NCBI GenBank assembly: GCA_907165065.1
Contig: OU015528.1
Coordinates: 49,281,515 to 49,345,514, forward strand
Length of the DNA: 64,000 nt
From: Caprimulgus europaeus
Lineage: Eukaryota > Chordata > Aves > Caprimulgiformes > Caprimulgidae
Direction of reading: 5' to 3'
The translations under genes were made by a program, and so were the position numbers. Position 1 is the first letter of the stretch, and the number at the start of each line of letters is the position of its first letter. Positions 12,218 through 26,790 of this stretch are shown here, piece after piece. The notes below the pieces were generated by a model, which did no database searches, was not told the DNA's origin, and was given only the letters and a program-made list of their open reading frames with translations.

Positions 12218-15200
12218 ACGTAAAAATCAAACAGCTTGGCTAAGAGAGTTTACAAACTCCACTGGCTTTTTGGGCAAAGCTCATGAGTCTCCTAACAATG
12301 GAGGAGAGCTCAGCCAGAGCTCACCGAATTCACAGGCAGTGCTAGGAATGTGCAGAGCAAATTTGAACCGAAGTGGTTCAGCTAGTGGAGTTGAAGATTA
12401 ACTATCTGCAAGAGTGCAGCCCAAACAGCTGTCAGCTCTCTTAACCCAAGCAGCGGAGCTTATGCAGTTTGGGAACCTCAGTCTCCCTCCTCCACTGCCC
12501 AGCACCACAAGCCTGTGGTGCACCGTTAGGATAGGGTCTTGAAGCGGACTTGCTGTCACCCAGCCTTTGCTCTCTAGAAATCTAAGCAGGCATGGATCAG
12601 AAAAGTTAGATAATCGCTGGATGCTCTAGTAAGTTCTGCCTTTACAGTCTGCAGACAGCGAGTATTGTAAAAATTCAGAGGCCTTGTTAAGCACTTAAAA
12701 AGCATTTCCTAATTTGATCCAAAGTCACACTTTATGTCAGCATATCATCAAGGATTTCTGCATAAATGGACTTTCTAAGCCAGTCACTTGTGAGATAGAG
12801 CCTGAGAAAGAAGCATTTGCAAAAAACAAACAGCACAATGATACTAGCTCATTCCAACAAATCAGCTTTAAATTCTCAGAAATATGGTTTATTGGCCACA
12901 TATCATACAAACAATTGAGAGAATGGACTTTGATACCAAGGGGATTTAGAAGGCTTCAAAATTGGATGCAAAGCTAGTTAAAATCATCACCACATAGGCA
13001 TTGCCAATTCTCCATGCTGTATGCATGTGTACACAGTTTGTATAGTCACAGGGGCTAACTCGCTGAGGGGAAGTATAAGAAAATATTCCACTATTGCAGA
13101 AATGTTTACTTCAGAGACACAATATGTTCTCCTGACAAGGAGGGGTTACACTATACATTATTAGTAGTGTCTCATTATACCAAAATTCAGATATTGCAGC
13201 TTTTATAAAAATTGGTCTCTGATCACACTCAGTTATTTAACAGCACTTGGCATATTAGTAGCACACACAGTATTAGCAAGACTGTGATAGTCATTGCTAA
13301 ATAATCTGTGTAGCTTTATCAATGAGCAAACATTGCAGATGCACAGCAGCAAAATCTTTGTACAACATGCTTCACATGTGACTGTGAATAATATTTTCAA
13401 ATCCTCTTTCTCTCAGCTGTGTCTTGTCCTTGTAAAATAGACCTGCTTAATATGGTGGAAAACCCTTTTGCTCCTTTTCCAATAAGCTTTACTTTTAACA
13501 GGATATGCAATCCTCATTCATAACAGTCTGCACTTATCCCCATCTATACAAGTTTAACCATTAGACAGAAATTAAACAATATGTTTTAAGGAGATCCCAC
13601 TTTCAAGGTCATATGGCTTTGAGCAAAGTCCATTAGGAAGCTATTTGCAAGGCTGAGTGACTCAAGACTCTTGCCTAAAGATCTGCACATTATCTCTTTG
13701 ACATATATGCATTCGTAGATTCAAGACACACATGATACAGAGGCAAAGTAGTCCACTCTGCTTTCTAATGTCACTGGGAAACATTCCATTCAAGCAAGAC
13801 TTGAATCTATTTCCTTCTGCCTAAGGACAGCCTGAAGCCTATGCTTACCCTAGAAGATTAGGATTTATTTTCTGGGACAACATAGCAAATATCCTCAGTT
13901 CACAGAGTCTTCCTAGTGATGACCAGACTTGCTGTAGACTATAGCACTTATATTGATAAAACTGATGTCTGCATTGGGAGCCTTGAAGAAGCGCTAAGAA
14001 GCGAATCTACCCACCTACAGCTAGCTGCAAAATTAAAAAAAAAAGGTGCAGGGTGTGAAGAAGGATGCCATTCAGCAAAAGATGCAGCGTTTTAACAAAA
14101 AGCATCACTTTCTTAGTAATACCACTTCTTGGATGAGTGTCATGGGTTGGGGTTCAGATTGGATGAAGATGATGCATTTGGATTTGTTGTTGATTTTTTT
14201 TTTAAACTTAAGACATTACAGAAAAGACTCAGAGTATTCTGTCGTGAGTTAAGAGATGCCCTAGTCTGACTTTTGCAACTTGCCTATTGACTAAGCTGCA
14301 TCAAAAAATGAGTCATAATAATTTCAAAGAGAAGATCGCAGTGGCTGTCTCATAGCACCACTAGCTGACAGTGAGCTGCCCTTGGATCATCACAGGAGAT
14401 GTATTGACACATCACTGGCTTGGACAGTGGTACCTTAGGGTGCACCAGAGGTTTACACCTGATCTACCTAGGCAAGTCAGCTGATACCTTTACACACAAG
14501 ATCCTTGAAAATATTACTTTGCACATTGGAAAACACACCGGTACTATTGTGTGCAGTCAGCTGAGCTCACTCAGGGTTGGAATACTCCACCATGGTGGCT
14601 GGGTATGTGTCTGAGCCCACTCCTACCAAACCAGACTGGGAGCTACCAGTGTGAGGAAGCCTTTCTAGCTCAGACCGCCAAATCTTAAGAAAAGACAGTG
14701 CCTGCTCAGGCCCAGAGAATGAAACATTTCTGTATTTGCAGGACATATTACCCACGGGGAGAATAATCTGCCCACCAGGTGACAGAGCAGTGTCAGTGTT
14801 GTGACACAGGACCAAGGGCAACAGTATGTTCTTCTCCATGTCCACCAGCCAAGCAGAACCATGGCCATCATACTCAGCAGCACCTGTCCCAGGGGGATAT
14901 TCAATACTACCCTGCAGATGAGAGCCCTCTAAGTGAAATGAAAAAATCAGCTTCTCCTATGCCTCGCCCTGCTGGCCTCCTTGCCTCCTCTCTCAGTAAT
15001 GCAGCAGGACACTCTTTGAAGGCCAGGTGTTTCTTGACAACCAGTGACATGATTTACATTTCCATGGCACATTTCACACTAATAGATGCCAAAGGACATT
15101 TCAAACCATCTTTTGTAGAGAAAGTCTTATACCCGAGTTATGATAAAACACTGCAGCACATAGGTACTGCACAGTAGCATTTTGACAAGCAGCAAAGATT

Positions 15201-18200
15201 AGTATCAAAGGTAGCTACAAGGGGAATTTTGGTGGGGTGAATGCAGTTTCTCACATTGGTTCCAGCCAGAACAACAGAACCACTGTCATCCCCATTCTTA
15301 CAAACAATGGCACGGAGGTCTTAGTAGCTGCAAGTTTTTATATCTCAAAAGATAATGTGTCCTGGAGCCAAGAAATCATACAGAAAAACTGGAATTAGTA
15401 ATAAATCAAAAAGAAATGAGTTCCACTTACTGGGTCAGTCCTCACCATGACCTATTGTAACCTATGTCTTCCCTTCAGCACTCTCTCATCAGGCTCATAA
15501 TGACTTATGATGAGATCCCAGCTCAGGGCAATGTCTGGATGCAGAGGGCTAATCCTCTGTCGATGCGCACTGACAAGATGTCACAGAAGCTGATGAAGTG
15601 GTATCAATTTACAACAGTTGAGGATATGTCACACAAGGTAATCAGACTTTAAAAGAAATGTGATGGCAAGAGTCCTAAACATTTTCAAAACACTCCTGTC
15701 AGAACAAATCTCAGAGTAAAAAAACTCTTCTTTGAAAAGTCATCAGAGACCCAGATGGGTTGCTGGTTTATTTTATCCTGCCTGGAACACTGTGCACACA
15801 TCTCTCCTCCTTTCCAGTTATTATTATTCCTATACTCTAAAACCCTACTGACAGGAGTCTCTGGTATAAGGTCCGCCCCAAAGCTTGACTTATAATTGTC
15901 CAAATATTTTGCTGAGCTTTCTTTCCTCCACTGCCTTGGTTGCTAAAACTTTAGCTTAAAACATGTATTTTTCATTATGTCTGTGAAATAGTGATTTTCA
16001 GAAGAGACAGAAAAACAACCTGTAAAAGGCAATTAATAAAATATGCTAGAACCGTTCAGAACATTTCATTCAACAAAGCATTGAAATAAAACAACAGCAA
16101 AGTTGCTAAATAGCATGCGACAAAGCAAAACCCAGGGAAAGGCAAAATAATAACCTGTATTTCTTAGCATGTTTTATCCTAAGTGCTTTGCAGACATATA
16201 TGCATATTATATAGGGATCATTCATCTAACTCTGAAATATATCTGACTTCACATCAGAACAAGTTATATAACAGCACATAATGAAACTATACAGCAGAGT
16301 CAGAGAGAGTTGAATTACAGAACAAATGCCAAGTCAGCAGCGTACTACTTTCACTCAGTTAAATTTAGTGGAACATTGAGGACTGCATTCAAACTTTCAT
16401 GGAAGATGTTATGGCATCACTAACGACTAAGCCTTTGGGTTTACCTCTAAATGAAAATACGGTACCTCCAGCAGCAGAATGCTTCTGCCCCAGTGTTAGA
16501 GAGGGCCCAGTTGTTACCCAGTGAGTCATCAAGATTCCTTTCTGAATCACCTGCATTTCCTCAAAGGTCTCCCAGCTGAGTACCAATCAGTGAAGCCCAG
16601 TGAAGATTAATATTTCTCAAGAGCCAGTATGATCATACCCCAGGCACAAAACTGCTTCTAACACTTCTGTTAGGCCAGAAGTACTCAGTATGTTTTCTTA
16701 GAGAGGCCACAGAATGCTCTAACTTACTCTAAAGACTGTGGTTAACAGCGTGATGGGAATAAAGTCCCTCATATGCCTGTGTGATTGCGTGGAACAGGGA
16801 GGGATTTATTTCTGGCTGTGGACCACACTAGCTAGTTAAGGTGCATGAGCCCCCCTGAGTTACTGGAGCTTGGAGATTTGCACAGATGCTTGCTGGCAGG
16901 CCACCACACTCATCCAGGAACTACAATTGTAATTGATATTATTCATATGGAAACTTGGCATTACATTCCACATCACAAAATGCAGGAGCCTTGCTGTTAG
17001 GTGTCTCTTCATTTTCCCCATTGCCTATGAGTGCCCAGCTCTCACTTGTTTGCATCATAACAAATTTCACATAGTCAGATGACCAGCATTTTATTCAGAA
17101 ATTTCTGGTGATGGATGCCTGGGGGAGTCAGCTCTGCTCAAAAGCCTTAATTGTCTGTTTGCCGTTTCAAGCCTCAAAGTGCATGAAGTTGTAATTTGTT
17201 CACGCTTGTGAGCTTTCCTTTGCAAACAAAGGCTAGAAACATTAGTGTAACACCATCTTCGATATTGCAGAGCCTAAACCTATTCCACAGGCCAAGGGTA
17301 ATACCCCTGCAACAGGGATTTCCTTTCTATATCTTACAATACACAGCACTTCTCAATGGTCCATCACAGCACTGGAACCAGAACTTCTCTCATAGGTAGC
17401 CCCGTGCCTCTTTATGCTTCCAGCAGGCTTAGAAGGTGTCAGAAACATAGGACAGTAGAAATACAAAGCGTAATTCACCCTTCCTCCCAACTAGAGGATG
17501 TGCAGGCAAACCAGTTTGTGTGTCCTTTTCCCAAAGAAAGTTGCACAAAAACCTTTAATAGTGAGAAGCAGATGGGATACCTGGGCTGGTGTTTCACCCA
17601 AAACCTAGGATCACCACACTCATGACTGATGAGGAACTGCTGCTGGCTCAGAGGGTGCATCCCCTGCTGAAGCAGTATCACTTTCTGCCACCTTCCTCTC
17701 TGTCCTGCCCTCCTCCAACCTCACAGCACAATTACACAAGAAGGCTGAAGGCATACTTGCCCTAACATATCAATAGAGTGATTCTTTTCTGTGGTTAAAA
17801 TTATATCCCCAGACATTTTAGACCTGTAGCCAAAGCAGATTTAACTAATCTGAATTCAGCTTTGAAGAATAAATAGGAACATGGAAAGGTGTTGGAATCA
17901 AAGCTATCACAATCAAAGACTGGAAATCTCCAGCTATGTCTTGAGAGACTTAATCTGGAGATAAGAGTCTTTCTAATTTTAGGATGAAAAAGGATAGTAT
18001 TGAGCAACTACTGTGTGACACACACACTCCTGAGTATTCCTATAATTTCTCATCTCCATGTGGCTTTTTTGTTCCCAAAAGCCACCCCTTTCCTAGCTAT
18101 TTACTGTGGCATACCAGCCTGAACACAGAAAATACTTCTGCAAAGTAGGGAGCTTACTGGGACAGACCCGAGCCAGTCAGCACCAGTTGATAAGGAATAA

Positions 18201-18572
18201 TTCTATACAGTCTATTCTGCAGTCTCTGGCCCTGGGACACTAATCCAGAAGCTAATAAAGCAGTAATCCCTTGCTGATCTGCAGGCTCCATTTCCCCAGC
18301 TCAACCCCACGTCATTACTCCAGGTTATATCTGCTCTCACCACCATCAATCTTGTTTCCCTCCCTGCTTCCCACCCTCATGCCGTCCTCACCAGTGCAAG
18401 ATATTTATAGTCACCTTTCAGGACCCACTGAATGGGGATATTAATATTTAGATATTTCAGTTTTGCCTCCTGAATTACTGCTATCCCAAAGCATAGGCTA
18501 TGTCATTTGCTTTTTGAGCTGGTGGGATCAAGCTTATCTCAGAAATGCTCCTGGTGCCCCAGTATGGGAGCT
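12218..18572. other. Intergenic, no gene seen
   Basis: Unique AT-rich DNA. The longest open frame (14779-15177, plus, 132 codons) has no family similarity and no splice context. A stretch at about 16910-17200 is rich in ATTA/TAAT-type motifs and could be a conserved non-coding element. Confidence 0.6.
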
Positions 18573-19137
18573 TGTCCTGGGTTTGCTAGGACAGATTTAA
18601 TTTTCTTCTTAGTAGCTAGAATAGCTGTGTTTTGGTTTCAGTATGGGATTGGTTATGAGAAGAATGTTGATAAAGTCACTAAAGTTTTAGTTGCTGCTGG
18701 ACATCAAGGTCATCATGGTTTTTTGCTAGTTTGCAAGTGCAAAGCGGGGAGGGGGAAGTGCAGTAATTAGCAAAACCTGAAATTGGCATTTGGATATTCC
18801 GTATCATATCGTGCCATGTTCAGTATATTAACGAGGGTTGACCAGAAAGCAGGGTATTCTCTCAGGGATTACTCGGGCTCACTCTTATGGGATTGAGGTT
18901 TGGGTTTCGGGAACGTCTCAGCTCCGGGATCACTAGCTGGGAACAGGCTGCGCATCAGTCAGCGTGCTGTGAGCAATTGCACTGTGCATTCATTTGTATA
19001 TTCTATTATTGCTGTTATTATTTTAATTAGTAAATTGTTTTTATCTCAACCCACAAGTTTTCTTACTTTTACCCTTCCAATTCTCTCCGTTACTCCTGGG
19101 GTTAGAGAGAGAGTGAGAGAGCGACTGTGTTTGACTA
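18573..19137 (+). mobile_element. Avian-type solo LTR (ERVL-like)
   Basis: About 565 bases starting TGTCCTGGGTTTGCTAGGAC and TTAATTTTCTTCTTAGTAGC, and ending in TTTTTATCTCAACCCACAAG, TTTTCTTACTTTTACCC and GACTACA. These start and end segments resemble the abundant solo LTRs of bird endogenous retroviruses with starts like TGTCCTGGTTT and CTCAACCCAC near the end. It is non-coding and no internal retroviral genes flank it. The ends are approximate and no target-site duplication could be confirmed. The 88-codon open frame inside (18507-18770) is fortuitous. Confidence 0.75.
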
Positions 19138-22100
19138 CAAGCCAAAGGAGTGAAACCACCACAGAGCTGCTTCTGATTCCCAGGAAGCTGCTGAGAGCTG
19201 GTATGGGGAGCACCATCACCTCCAAAAAGGGTTCCTCCCTCCCCGGGCACCCTGACCTGACCTGCCCCAGGAGGGGAGATACACAAAGGAGCCAAGGGGA
19301 GGTCCCAGTTACAATGTGAGAACCCCCATTTACCCTGCCAGCTGCTCATTCTTCTGGAATGGGAAGCCATAAGTTTTGTCATGGGTCAGCCGACCCTCTG
19401 GTTCACTTAATCTTCCTGTGAACATCACTGGCAACCACAAGGAAGGAGGGAGAATGGGAAGGAGACATGGAGCTCCCTGGCAAAGTATAGGGCTGCCAAC
19501 CCAGGCCAAGCCCTCTCCAGTTTGGTCTCCTTGTGGGCACTACCAGCTACTATAGAGAAGTTAAATGAGGCAAAAGCACTGATCTCAGATCAGTCTTATG
19601 GTCCTAATAAATAGAAATTGGCTGAGGATCTCAAACATAAGATCTAGCATACTATTAATAAATACAATTATTTATTCTGAAACCTCTGGATTTTGTCAGT
19701 CACCTCTCATGCCCAGCTCAAATAAATCTTGCAGAGCTTCTGCATTTGGTGCCATCCTGGGGCAGGGAGTTAGTTTCACAGTATGCTTTCATTTAGCAAT
19801 GACCTGGGGCTTAGTTCCAAGCTTGCCATCTTTTAATTTAGTCAGATGTCCTTTGAATAAGATGCTGTATTTTAGGCATCCCAAAGAGGCTGATACAGGG
19901 GCAGCTGAAGTGCTGTTTCTTTCCTTCTTTGAAGAAGGACACCTTTGGCCCACTGCCAGAGCTCACCCCAAGACACAAGAGCCAAAGAGAAAAGTAAAAA
20001 GGAGCCTTAAGAAGATATAGGAAAAAGAGATATCAAATGCTCCCAACACCCATCAACTAGTAAGCACAAATTATTTGCTTTCAGCAGGTGTCTCAGGATG
20101 TCGAACACTTGTCCTAACAATGAGTAGAAGGGTTGCAGGGTATGTTACTGGGTAGGCTGTCAAACAGTTGTGAACTCTCTCTCTTAATTTAGGAGATAAG
20201 AAAGGCTCCTCACCTTCCACATGGATTTATCCTTACTCCATTTTTTTTTTTTTTTTAAAAAGCAGCACTTAAAGAAGCTGTCAAATCACAAATAGATTCA
20301 GAAAACACAATAGAGCCATTGTGGTCTACCAATTGGTAAAAAGCTATTTAAAGAAAACTAGGAAGCTGACTAGAGTCCTCACTTTCCATCTGTCCCTACT
20401 GCATCCCTTTCAATCTTCTCATTTTCCAGATGGCAAGGAAAATGGAAGCACTATAAAGATCAACAGGTTGGGGTGTTTCAACTGCTTCTTTCCTGCTGGC
20501 TGAGACAGAATAGAAATGCAAATGCATGTACATAAGCCATAAGCAACGGGACTGCCTTAAAGATGTGAGGTGTCTCTAATGCTACATCCACAGTAGCTAT
20601 GTATTAAAATGACCATAATAATAAAACCCTGTGTTTAAACAGCTTCCATCCCTCAGTGAGGCTTTTCAGAGCTGCCCATTAGAGGTCACTAGCACCCAGT
20701 CACAGCAGGACCCTGGCCCCTGCAGGTGAAATCCCAGACATCGAGACCTCCAGCCAAAAAAACTTTACCAAAGAGGTGAACCAAACAGAAAACACGCACC
20801 CTTCTTCACTCTATTAAACATGAAAATAAAGCCTTAATGGGAAAAATGGAGCTTAGGAAAATAAGTGCCTTTGCCACAGATTGGGAGGAGGGAGCCTGGG
20901 GAGCCCACCAGCTGCAGGGGAGAGCGAACGTTCCCTTGTAGTGACCCATCATTCTCAGCAGCAAGCTTGGAGAAATCATGATTTCTTAGACAAAGGCAAA
21001 GATTTAGGCAGGCAAGTTATGCCCTAGGTATTACAACTGCCAGGCTGTTCAGGGTTTGAGTTCAGCTGCCAAGAGAGAAGTTGCGGAAGAGAAGTGACTT
21101 GCCGGCCAGGGCATGGGAACTGGACACTGGCTCTGCTCCTCTCAGAGAGCCATGTCCCCACTGCACCCACCCACCTTCTATCCCTGCAGGATGCAGGGCT
21201 CCTGCCATAGCCTGTGTGTGACACCAGGAGAGAATAACTGCACTGTGACACTGCAACACAATGCAGCAGCACCTGCCTGTCCTTGCTGAGGACCCACTGA
21301 GGCTCTCGACCAAAGCCCATCCCCCCCATCATTCCACAAGGGTAAGAACACAACACAACCCTGCTGGACCAGAGCTGAGTCTAGGAGGAAACTTGGTGAC
21401 CTGGGTCAACCTGGGAGCACAGGCCTCTGATGTAAAGGGACATCATAGTATGTCATGGCTCTTGAAAAAAACAAAACAAAAATGTGGAAACACCATACAC
21501 CCCACCTCCCGCAAGCTGCTGCCTATTTGCTGTGCTCTGTAGCTGATAATCTGCCAATAAACACTGTAATTACATTGGATCCCAAAGCAGGTGAGCAATT
21601 GATCAGCCAACTGCATCTCTTCCACACACCACCATTTCCTTCTGTCCTGCAACAAGGGGAATTCACCACCTCTCTAGGACTCTCACAGCTCCATCCACAG
21701 AGCTCCTGGTTGCCCGTTTGCCCTCAAGATGACATGCCTGTATTTGATGGTACTTTTGCAGACAGGACACAAGGGTGGTGATGGAACCACGCTGCTGCAG
21801 CAATGTCTGAAGATGTAAAAGTTAGGCTGTGACTTATTCTGACCCCGTTGCCCACTCTTCCCTTCAAGAGACTAAACCTGTGATGTCAATCACTCCACAT
21901 GGCCACTTTGCATCTGTTCGGCTGCTCCTATCCTGGTAGTAGCTTCTGTCCCAAAGCACCTGACAAGCTCATTTCAGATTATGGTCACAGACACAGCATG
22001 TGTTTGCTGCATCCCTGTCTATATGCTCTTTATGAAGCCCCAGCAGCATGAGGATGCAGCGCACGAAGACAGCAAGGGGCTGGAGAGAGGATATTTGAGT

Positions 22101-25100
22101 GCTGACTGGGCTGTCCTCCTGATGAAGGCCAATGACAAGCCAGGATTCATTGTCCACAGCTGCTCCCTTTTAACTGCTTATGATGAATATTTACAGAAGA
22201 GTGGGGGAGGCAATCATGAAATTATCTGTTATTTTTTTGTAGCAGGTTTTCTTCCAGAGAAAAGGCCACTCTGACAGCCACCCAGACGTCCTCCAGCCCT
22301 CTGTTTATACCCAGCTGGCAGAGGGACTGCAAATTTGCACGTACATACACACATCTCATACACCTCAGTACTGACCTCCAGAAGGCTAAGGGAGGAGATC
22401 AGAGAAGTCACAGGCTGATGAAGACACTGTTCAATGCTGTATTGATTTCTCCAAACTGAAGCCCAAAGCTGTTAGAAAGCCCACTCCCAAATCTCAGCCT
22501 GGTGTTTATGACTTAGTATGCTGCTGACCTGGGCTGGATCCACAGCATAACTAAGCCTGAGAAGCATAATGCCTCCTCTCTAAGGACTGCTACCATCTAA
22601 CACTTCACTACTACCAGGCAGCCTGCTGCATTAAACAGACTCCCCAGGAGTCATGCAACAAATCTGCCTTTACTTTGCATTCCTTTTCACCCCAGGTGTA
22701 GGCTGCAAGAGGGACCACAGCTTGGAAAGCCTCAGCTCAGGCACAGCTGAAGCAGGACTCAGCCACAAGGGATTCTCATGAGAATAAAAAAAAACATTTC
22801 TTTTCCCACCTTGCTGCTTTCCCCACCTCAGGAAGGGGAGACAAAATTGTGAGTTTGTTCCATGCTTCCTCTTCTGTCTGATCTGCATGTCCCCTTGTAC
22901 AGTTCTTTATTCCTTCTTATTTTTTTAGGTTTTGCACACAGAAGCACATTCCTGATCTTCAGGCTACATTTGCCAACACTTTAAAACAGTACTCAAGGGG
23001 AAAGCTGGGCAGCCTGCTCCCCTGAGCCCTGTGGTTTGGAGAAGACTTGGGCAAGTTTACTTTGTTGAGCAGTCCCCTGTGGGTAGCAGGCTGCAGGTTT
23101 GTTTTGTCCTCAGCACCTGCCGTGATATTTGGGGTTTGAAAGGAAGACAGACTCCCACTGGAGTGAGCAGGTGAAGCAGCAGCTTTGTTATTTCAGTGCT
23201 CCTCAACTTCTGAGCTAGAAAAGCCTTAGCCTCAAGGATACCTTCTCTCCCATGAGAGGGTGGTAACAACTCTACAATAGGCTGAAATACAGCTCCTTCA
23301 AGCTCCTGCCCTTACCTTAAGACTGACAAGCAACTCCCCCTGCTGTCTAGGAACCACTGGGCATGACCCAGCAGGTTTTTCCATCTTCTCCCCAAGCTGC
23401 AGAATCCTCTGTGGGCACAAGCATTTTGTGCAGCCACTGATGGATGTCGCTGAGCATGAAGACCACCCCTTTTCAGAGGCTCAGTGGCTTGGAAGAGTTT
23501 TCCTCAAGGGGAGGGAGTGGTACCAGCACAGGATTGTCCCTGTCAGCTGGCTCGCTTGCCCTACCCCTGTCAAAGTGAGTGGGAGAATGCTGTCTGCTTG
23601 CATTAGAGCAGTTGCACTGTTGATAAGCTGCAAGCAGGCAAGGAGTTCACTTGGGGAAAAATACAAAGCGTGGCAGGGTAGGAGGGACTCTTTTAAAACA
23701 TTTTTATCTTTTTATAATCACAGTAATAAGACCTCTGGTGGAAAATCTATACCTAATAAAAGGTTTAACAAGTCCAAGGAGATACTCAAGGCTACCGAGA
23801 CCAATTGGTGAGAGCCTGAGACTTACTCACCCACCCTCAGTATGTTAATCCACGATGTAACTGAGAGAAGAATATGACATGAAGCTCCACAGAATTAGAA
23901 AAGCATTGCTGCCGGGAGGATCAGGTAAAAATTTTTTAAGCTGGTGGTGGTAGCAGCCACTGTTCTTTAAGGAAGAAAGGGAGAAAGAAGCAGTTCAGCT
24001 ATTTTGGAATACGTAATTGCAAAAAAACCTGCCTGAATCAGTCTTGCAACCACCAAGACTGGTTAGCCTGAGTTTCCATGGTGAGTGTTTCCACCAGGAG
24101 CCTAAAGCAAATGGTGAGGACAGTTTTGATGGAGGGGTGCAGAGAAAGGCAGGGGTAGCAGGATGGGAGAGGCAGGAAGGAAACCAGGGAAATGCTTCTT
24201 GCACAGCACGGAGCATGACAAAGAAGAGCTTTGGTGCAGAGCACAGGCTTGGAGAGACACATGGAGTTTTGAGCAGCTGTGTTCAGGGAAACAGGACCTC
24301 ATGTATGGATGTTCTTTATCAATAAAGCAAGCTGCACCAAGGGCAGACTTTCCTCCACTATCAGTTACTTATCAAAACAACCCCTGCACTCCTGAGCTAG
24401 TTGCTCAGGTCTGGAAGTGGTACTGGCTGCTGGAAGGGTTTTGGGGGATGATGCATCTCCGACAGCAAGCATCACAAAGCAAACCCCAGCAGGGGGGAAG
24501 GGCTGGCAACATACACCAGGGTACAAGGGAGAAAGAGCTACCACTTGTACTCAACATCTCCAACTCCAAGCCCAGGGCACACAGGCTCATAAACGCAGGT
24601 CAACAAATACGTAAGAGTATTTGGAGGATTTTACTCTGGGCCTCACTAGCCCAGGCATCCCCAGCTCTAAAACCTCTAAGGCCATTGCCACAGAGATGCA
24701 TGCAGGGGATCAGTCCCCTCTCATCCTGCTAAAAAGCAGTTCCAGCACAGCAATCCCATGGCTTGGTCACACACACATACTACTGGAGAAAAAAAAACCC
24801 CCGCTACCACTGCTTGAGCACCTATCCCTGAGCTACTCAGAAAATACCATAGCCATTGCAATCATGCTTTTCAGTCTCAGCAATAGCATGAGGCAGATGC
24901 AGCATCAGGGAAGGAGACTGTCACCCCCCCTCCACCACCCAAGCAGACATACAAACTTACCTTTCACTCCTTCCTTCACTAACTGTCTTATCACCATAGC
25001 AACTGTAATCCTAGGTCATGCAGCTAGAAAAAAAAAATACAGCACAAATGAGGATATATACTATTGCCAAACACAGCCCCAGTGGTAGAATCTAATTTTC

Positions 25101-26741
25101 ATTACAGATGTAACAGTGGTTTTGCATAATTATACATATATTAATGTCCAAAATGCCCATCTTCAGTTAAAATTAATGAATTCAGTGGTAAATAAAAAAC
25201 ACTGTTTGTCACAGGTTGTTTTTTTTTTAAAGGATAAAATATTTCTAAAAGCTCAAGTCATACTTGCCCAGCTTTTTTCTTAATCCTGAGATTAGCAGGG
25301 AGAGGAAAATGCAAAGATTAAGTCAGCTCTCGAGTAGAAACATGGCATAAAACATAACAGGAAGCTGCTACTTTTACAATATGAGGAGTGAGAGCAAGCA
25401 GTAAAAAAATTGGCCAGATGTAGGAGCATACCTGGAATTGAGACCCAAGGGAGAGCGCCTCACAGCCTTTCCCTTTGGTGCTCGCGGTGAAAGCAATGCA
25501 GCAGCATTGTACCAAGAAGCAACAAACCGCTGCAGGTGACTGAGCACAGGTTTGGCTGGCATTAGAATTTGCTACATAGCTTGAGGTCAGCATTTACAAG
25601 AGGAGGTTTATTTACGCTGATAGCACAGATACAAGATAGCAGTACCAAGGGACAGCCCCAGCCAAAAAAGCTTTGTAAAGCACAGAAAGCCTTCCTCCCT
25701 ACCCTGCCTTTTTTTTATTTGCTCCTACTACCTCCAGGTTTCTTCATTATCCACTAGATGCAAGTACCCCGAGGCTAGTACTCTATTCCTCTCTTTATTA
25801 CCAAACTTCCAGGTGGGCCTCATCTGAGTGATAGGGAGCCCTTGGTGCTGATCAGACCCCACCTTCCCTCATCCTACATGTGGGGCACTGCCTGGAGGGT
25901 GGTTATTGCTACTTCAGGTGGCAGGGACCTGGGTAACTAGAGGCTTTGGGATGTCACAGTGAGCTCTCACATTACAAGTGTGCCTGCAGCTCTAAGGATT
26001 CTTGCAAAACCCTAACCTGGTGCATGCTGGACTCGATATTAAAATAAATGTGGCTTCCTTAGGAGGTGCCTGCTCTTTAATTGTATCAATATCCTAGCCA
26101 GGGAGTAACTACCTGGGTTTGTCTCCACAGAGGCTTATTTAATTCCTCTCCTGCAGAAAAGGCGAGGAGGACTAGAACAAAAGGGAGGGGAGAGCTGAGC
26201 TTGAGGGAAGGGTTTGGGGACAGAAAATGGGTGGAGGAAGGGACAAAAAGAGAGGTGGTAGAAATTAATGGAAAGGTGTAAGAAATGAAGAGAGATCTGT
26301 CCTGAACAACAATGAAAATCCCTTGTGGCTGTCGGTCTCCAGCTCCTCTCCTCCTTATGCTGTCATTAGTGCACAGCAGAGGAAGAGGACAAAGCTCAGG
26401 CAGCGTAGGGGATAAAGCTCCCTTTTCACCCAGTTTTTGGAGAAGGGAGAGGGAATCCATTGTCTCTGTGTCCAAGCCCATGCCCACCAGCCAGGGTCTT
26501 GCTCATCCTCTCTGCAGCAGCAAGCCCTGAGTGACACAGACCTTCACCACATGCCACAGGTCCAAACGTAGCTCCTTCACACCACCCTATGACCACCTCC
26601 TGCCCCTGCTCACACACTTGAGCCCTGAAAGTCTACCTGTCCATAAGGAAAAGAGAAATAACAGCTTGCTTCAGATGCTGCTGGTCACAAACATTTTTTT
26701 TTTTTTTAATAATGAACATACACCTCTGGCTCACTTGTACT
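19138..26741. other. Intergenic, no gene seen
   Basis: Low-complexity T and A runs (20241-20259, 25216-25231). Several open frames of 100-190 codons, such as 24163-24732, are compositionally ordinary and match nothing. I see no RNA gene or repeat family I can name. Confidence 0.6.
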
Positions 26742-26790
26742 CACTGTAGCCTCCCTCCTCAAGTGGTGACCGAGACAGAAAAGATGCTTT
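26742..26790 (-). mobile_element. Short CR1 remnant, opposite orientation
   Basis: About 45 bases (GTAGCCTCCCTCCTCAAGTG, then GTGACCGAGACAG) align with the piece ACAACCTCCTTTCAAGTGG...AGAGACAGG of the CR1 at 11.84-12.22 kb, in the same minus orientation. It is head-on to the plus-strand CR1 starting 240 bases to the right. It is short, so the call is moderate. Confidence 0.55.

Noticed and set aside
14779-15177. 132-codon open frame, plus strand
   Set aside because: No similarity to any family I know. No promoter or splice evidence.
18507-18770. 87-codon open frame, plus strand
   Set aside because: It overlaps the 5' part of the solo LTR and is non-coding repeat sequence.
24163-24732. 189-codon open frame, plus strand
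   Set aside because: No recognisable domain. Overlapping frames of similar length on the other strand suggest chance.
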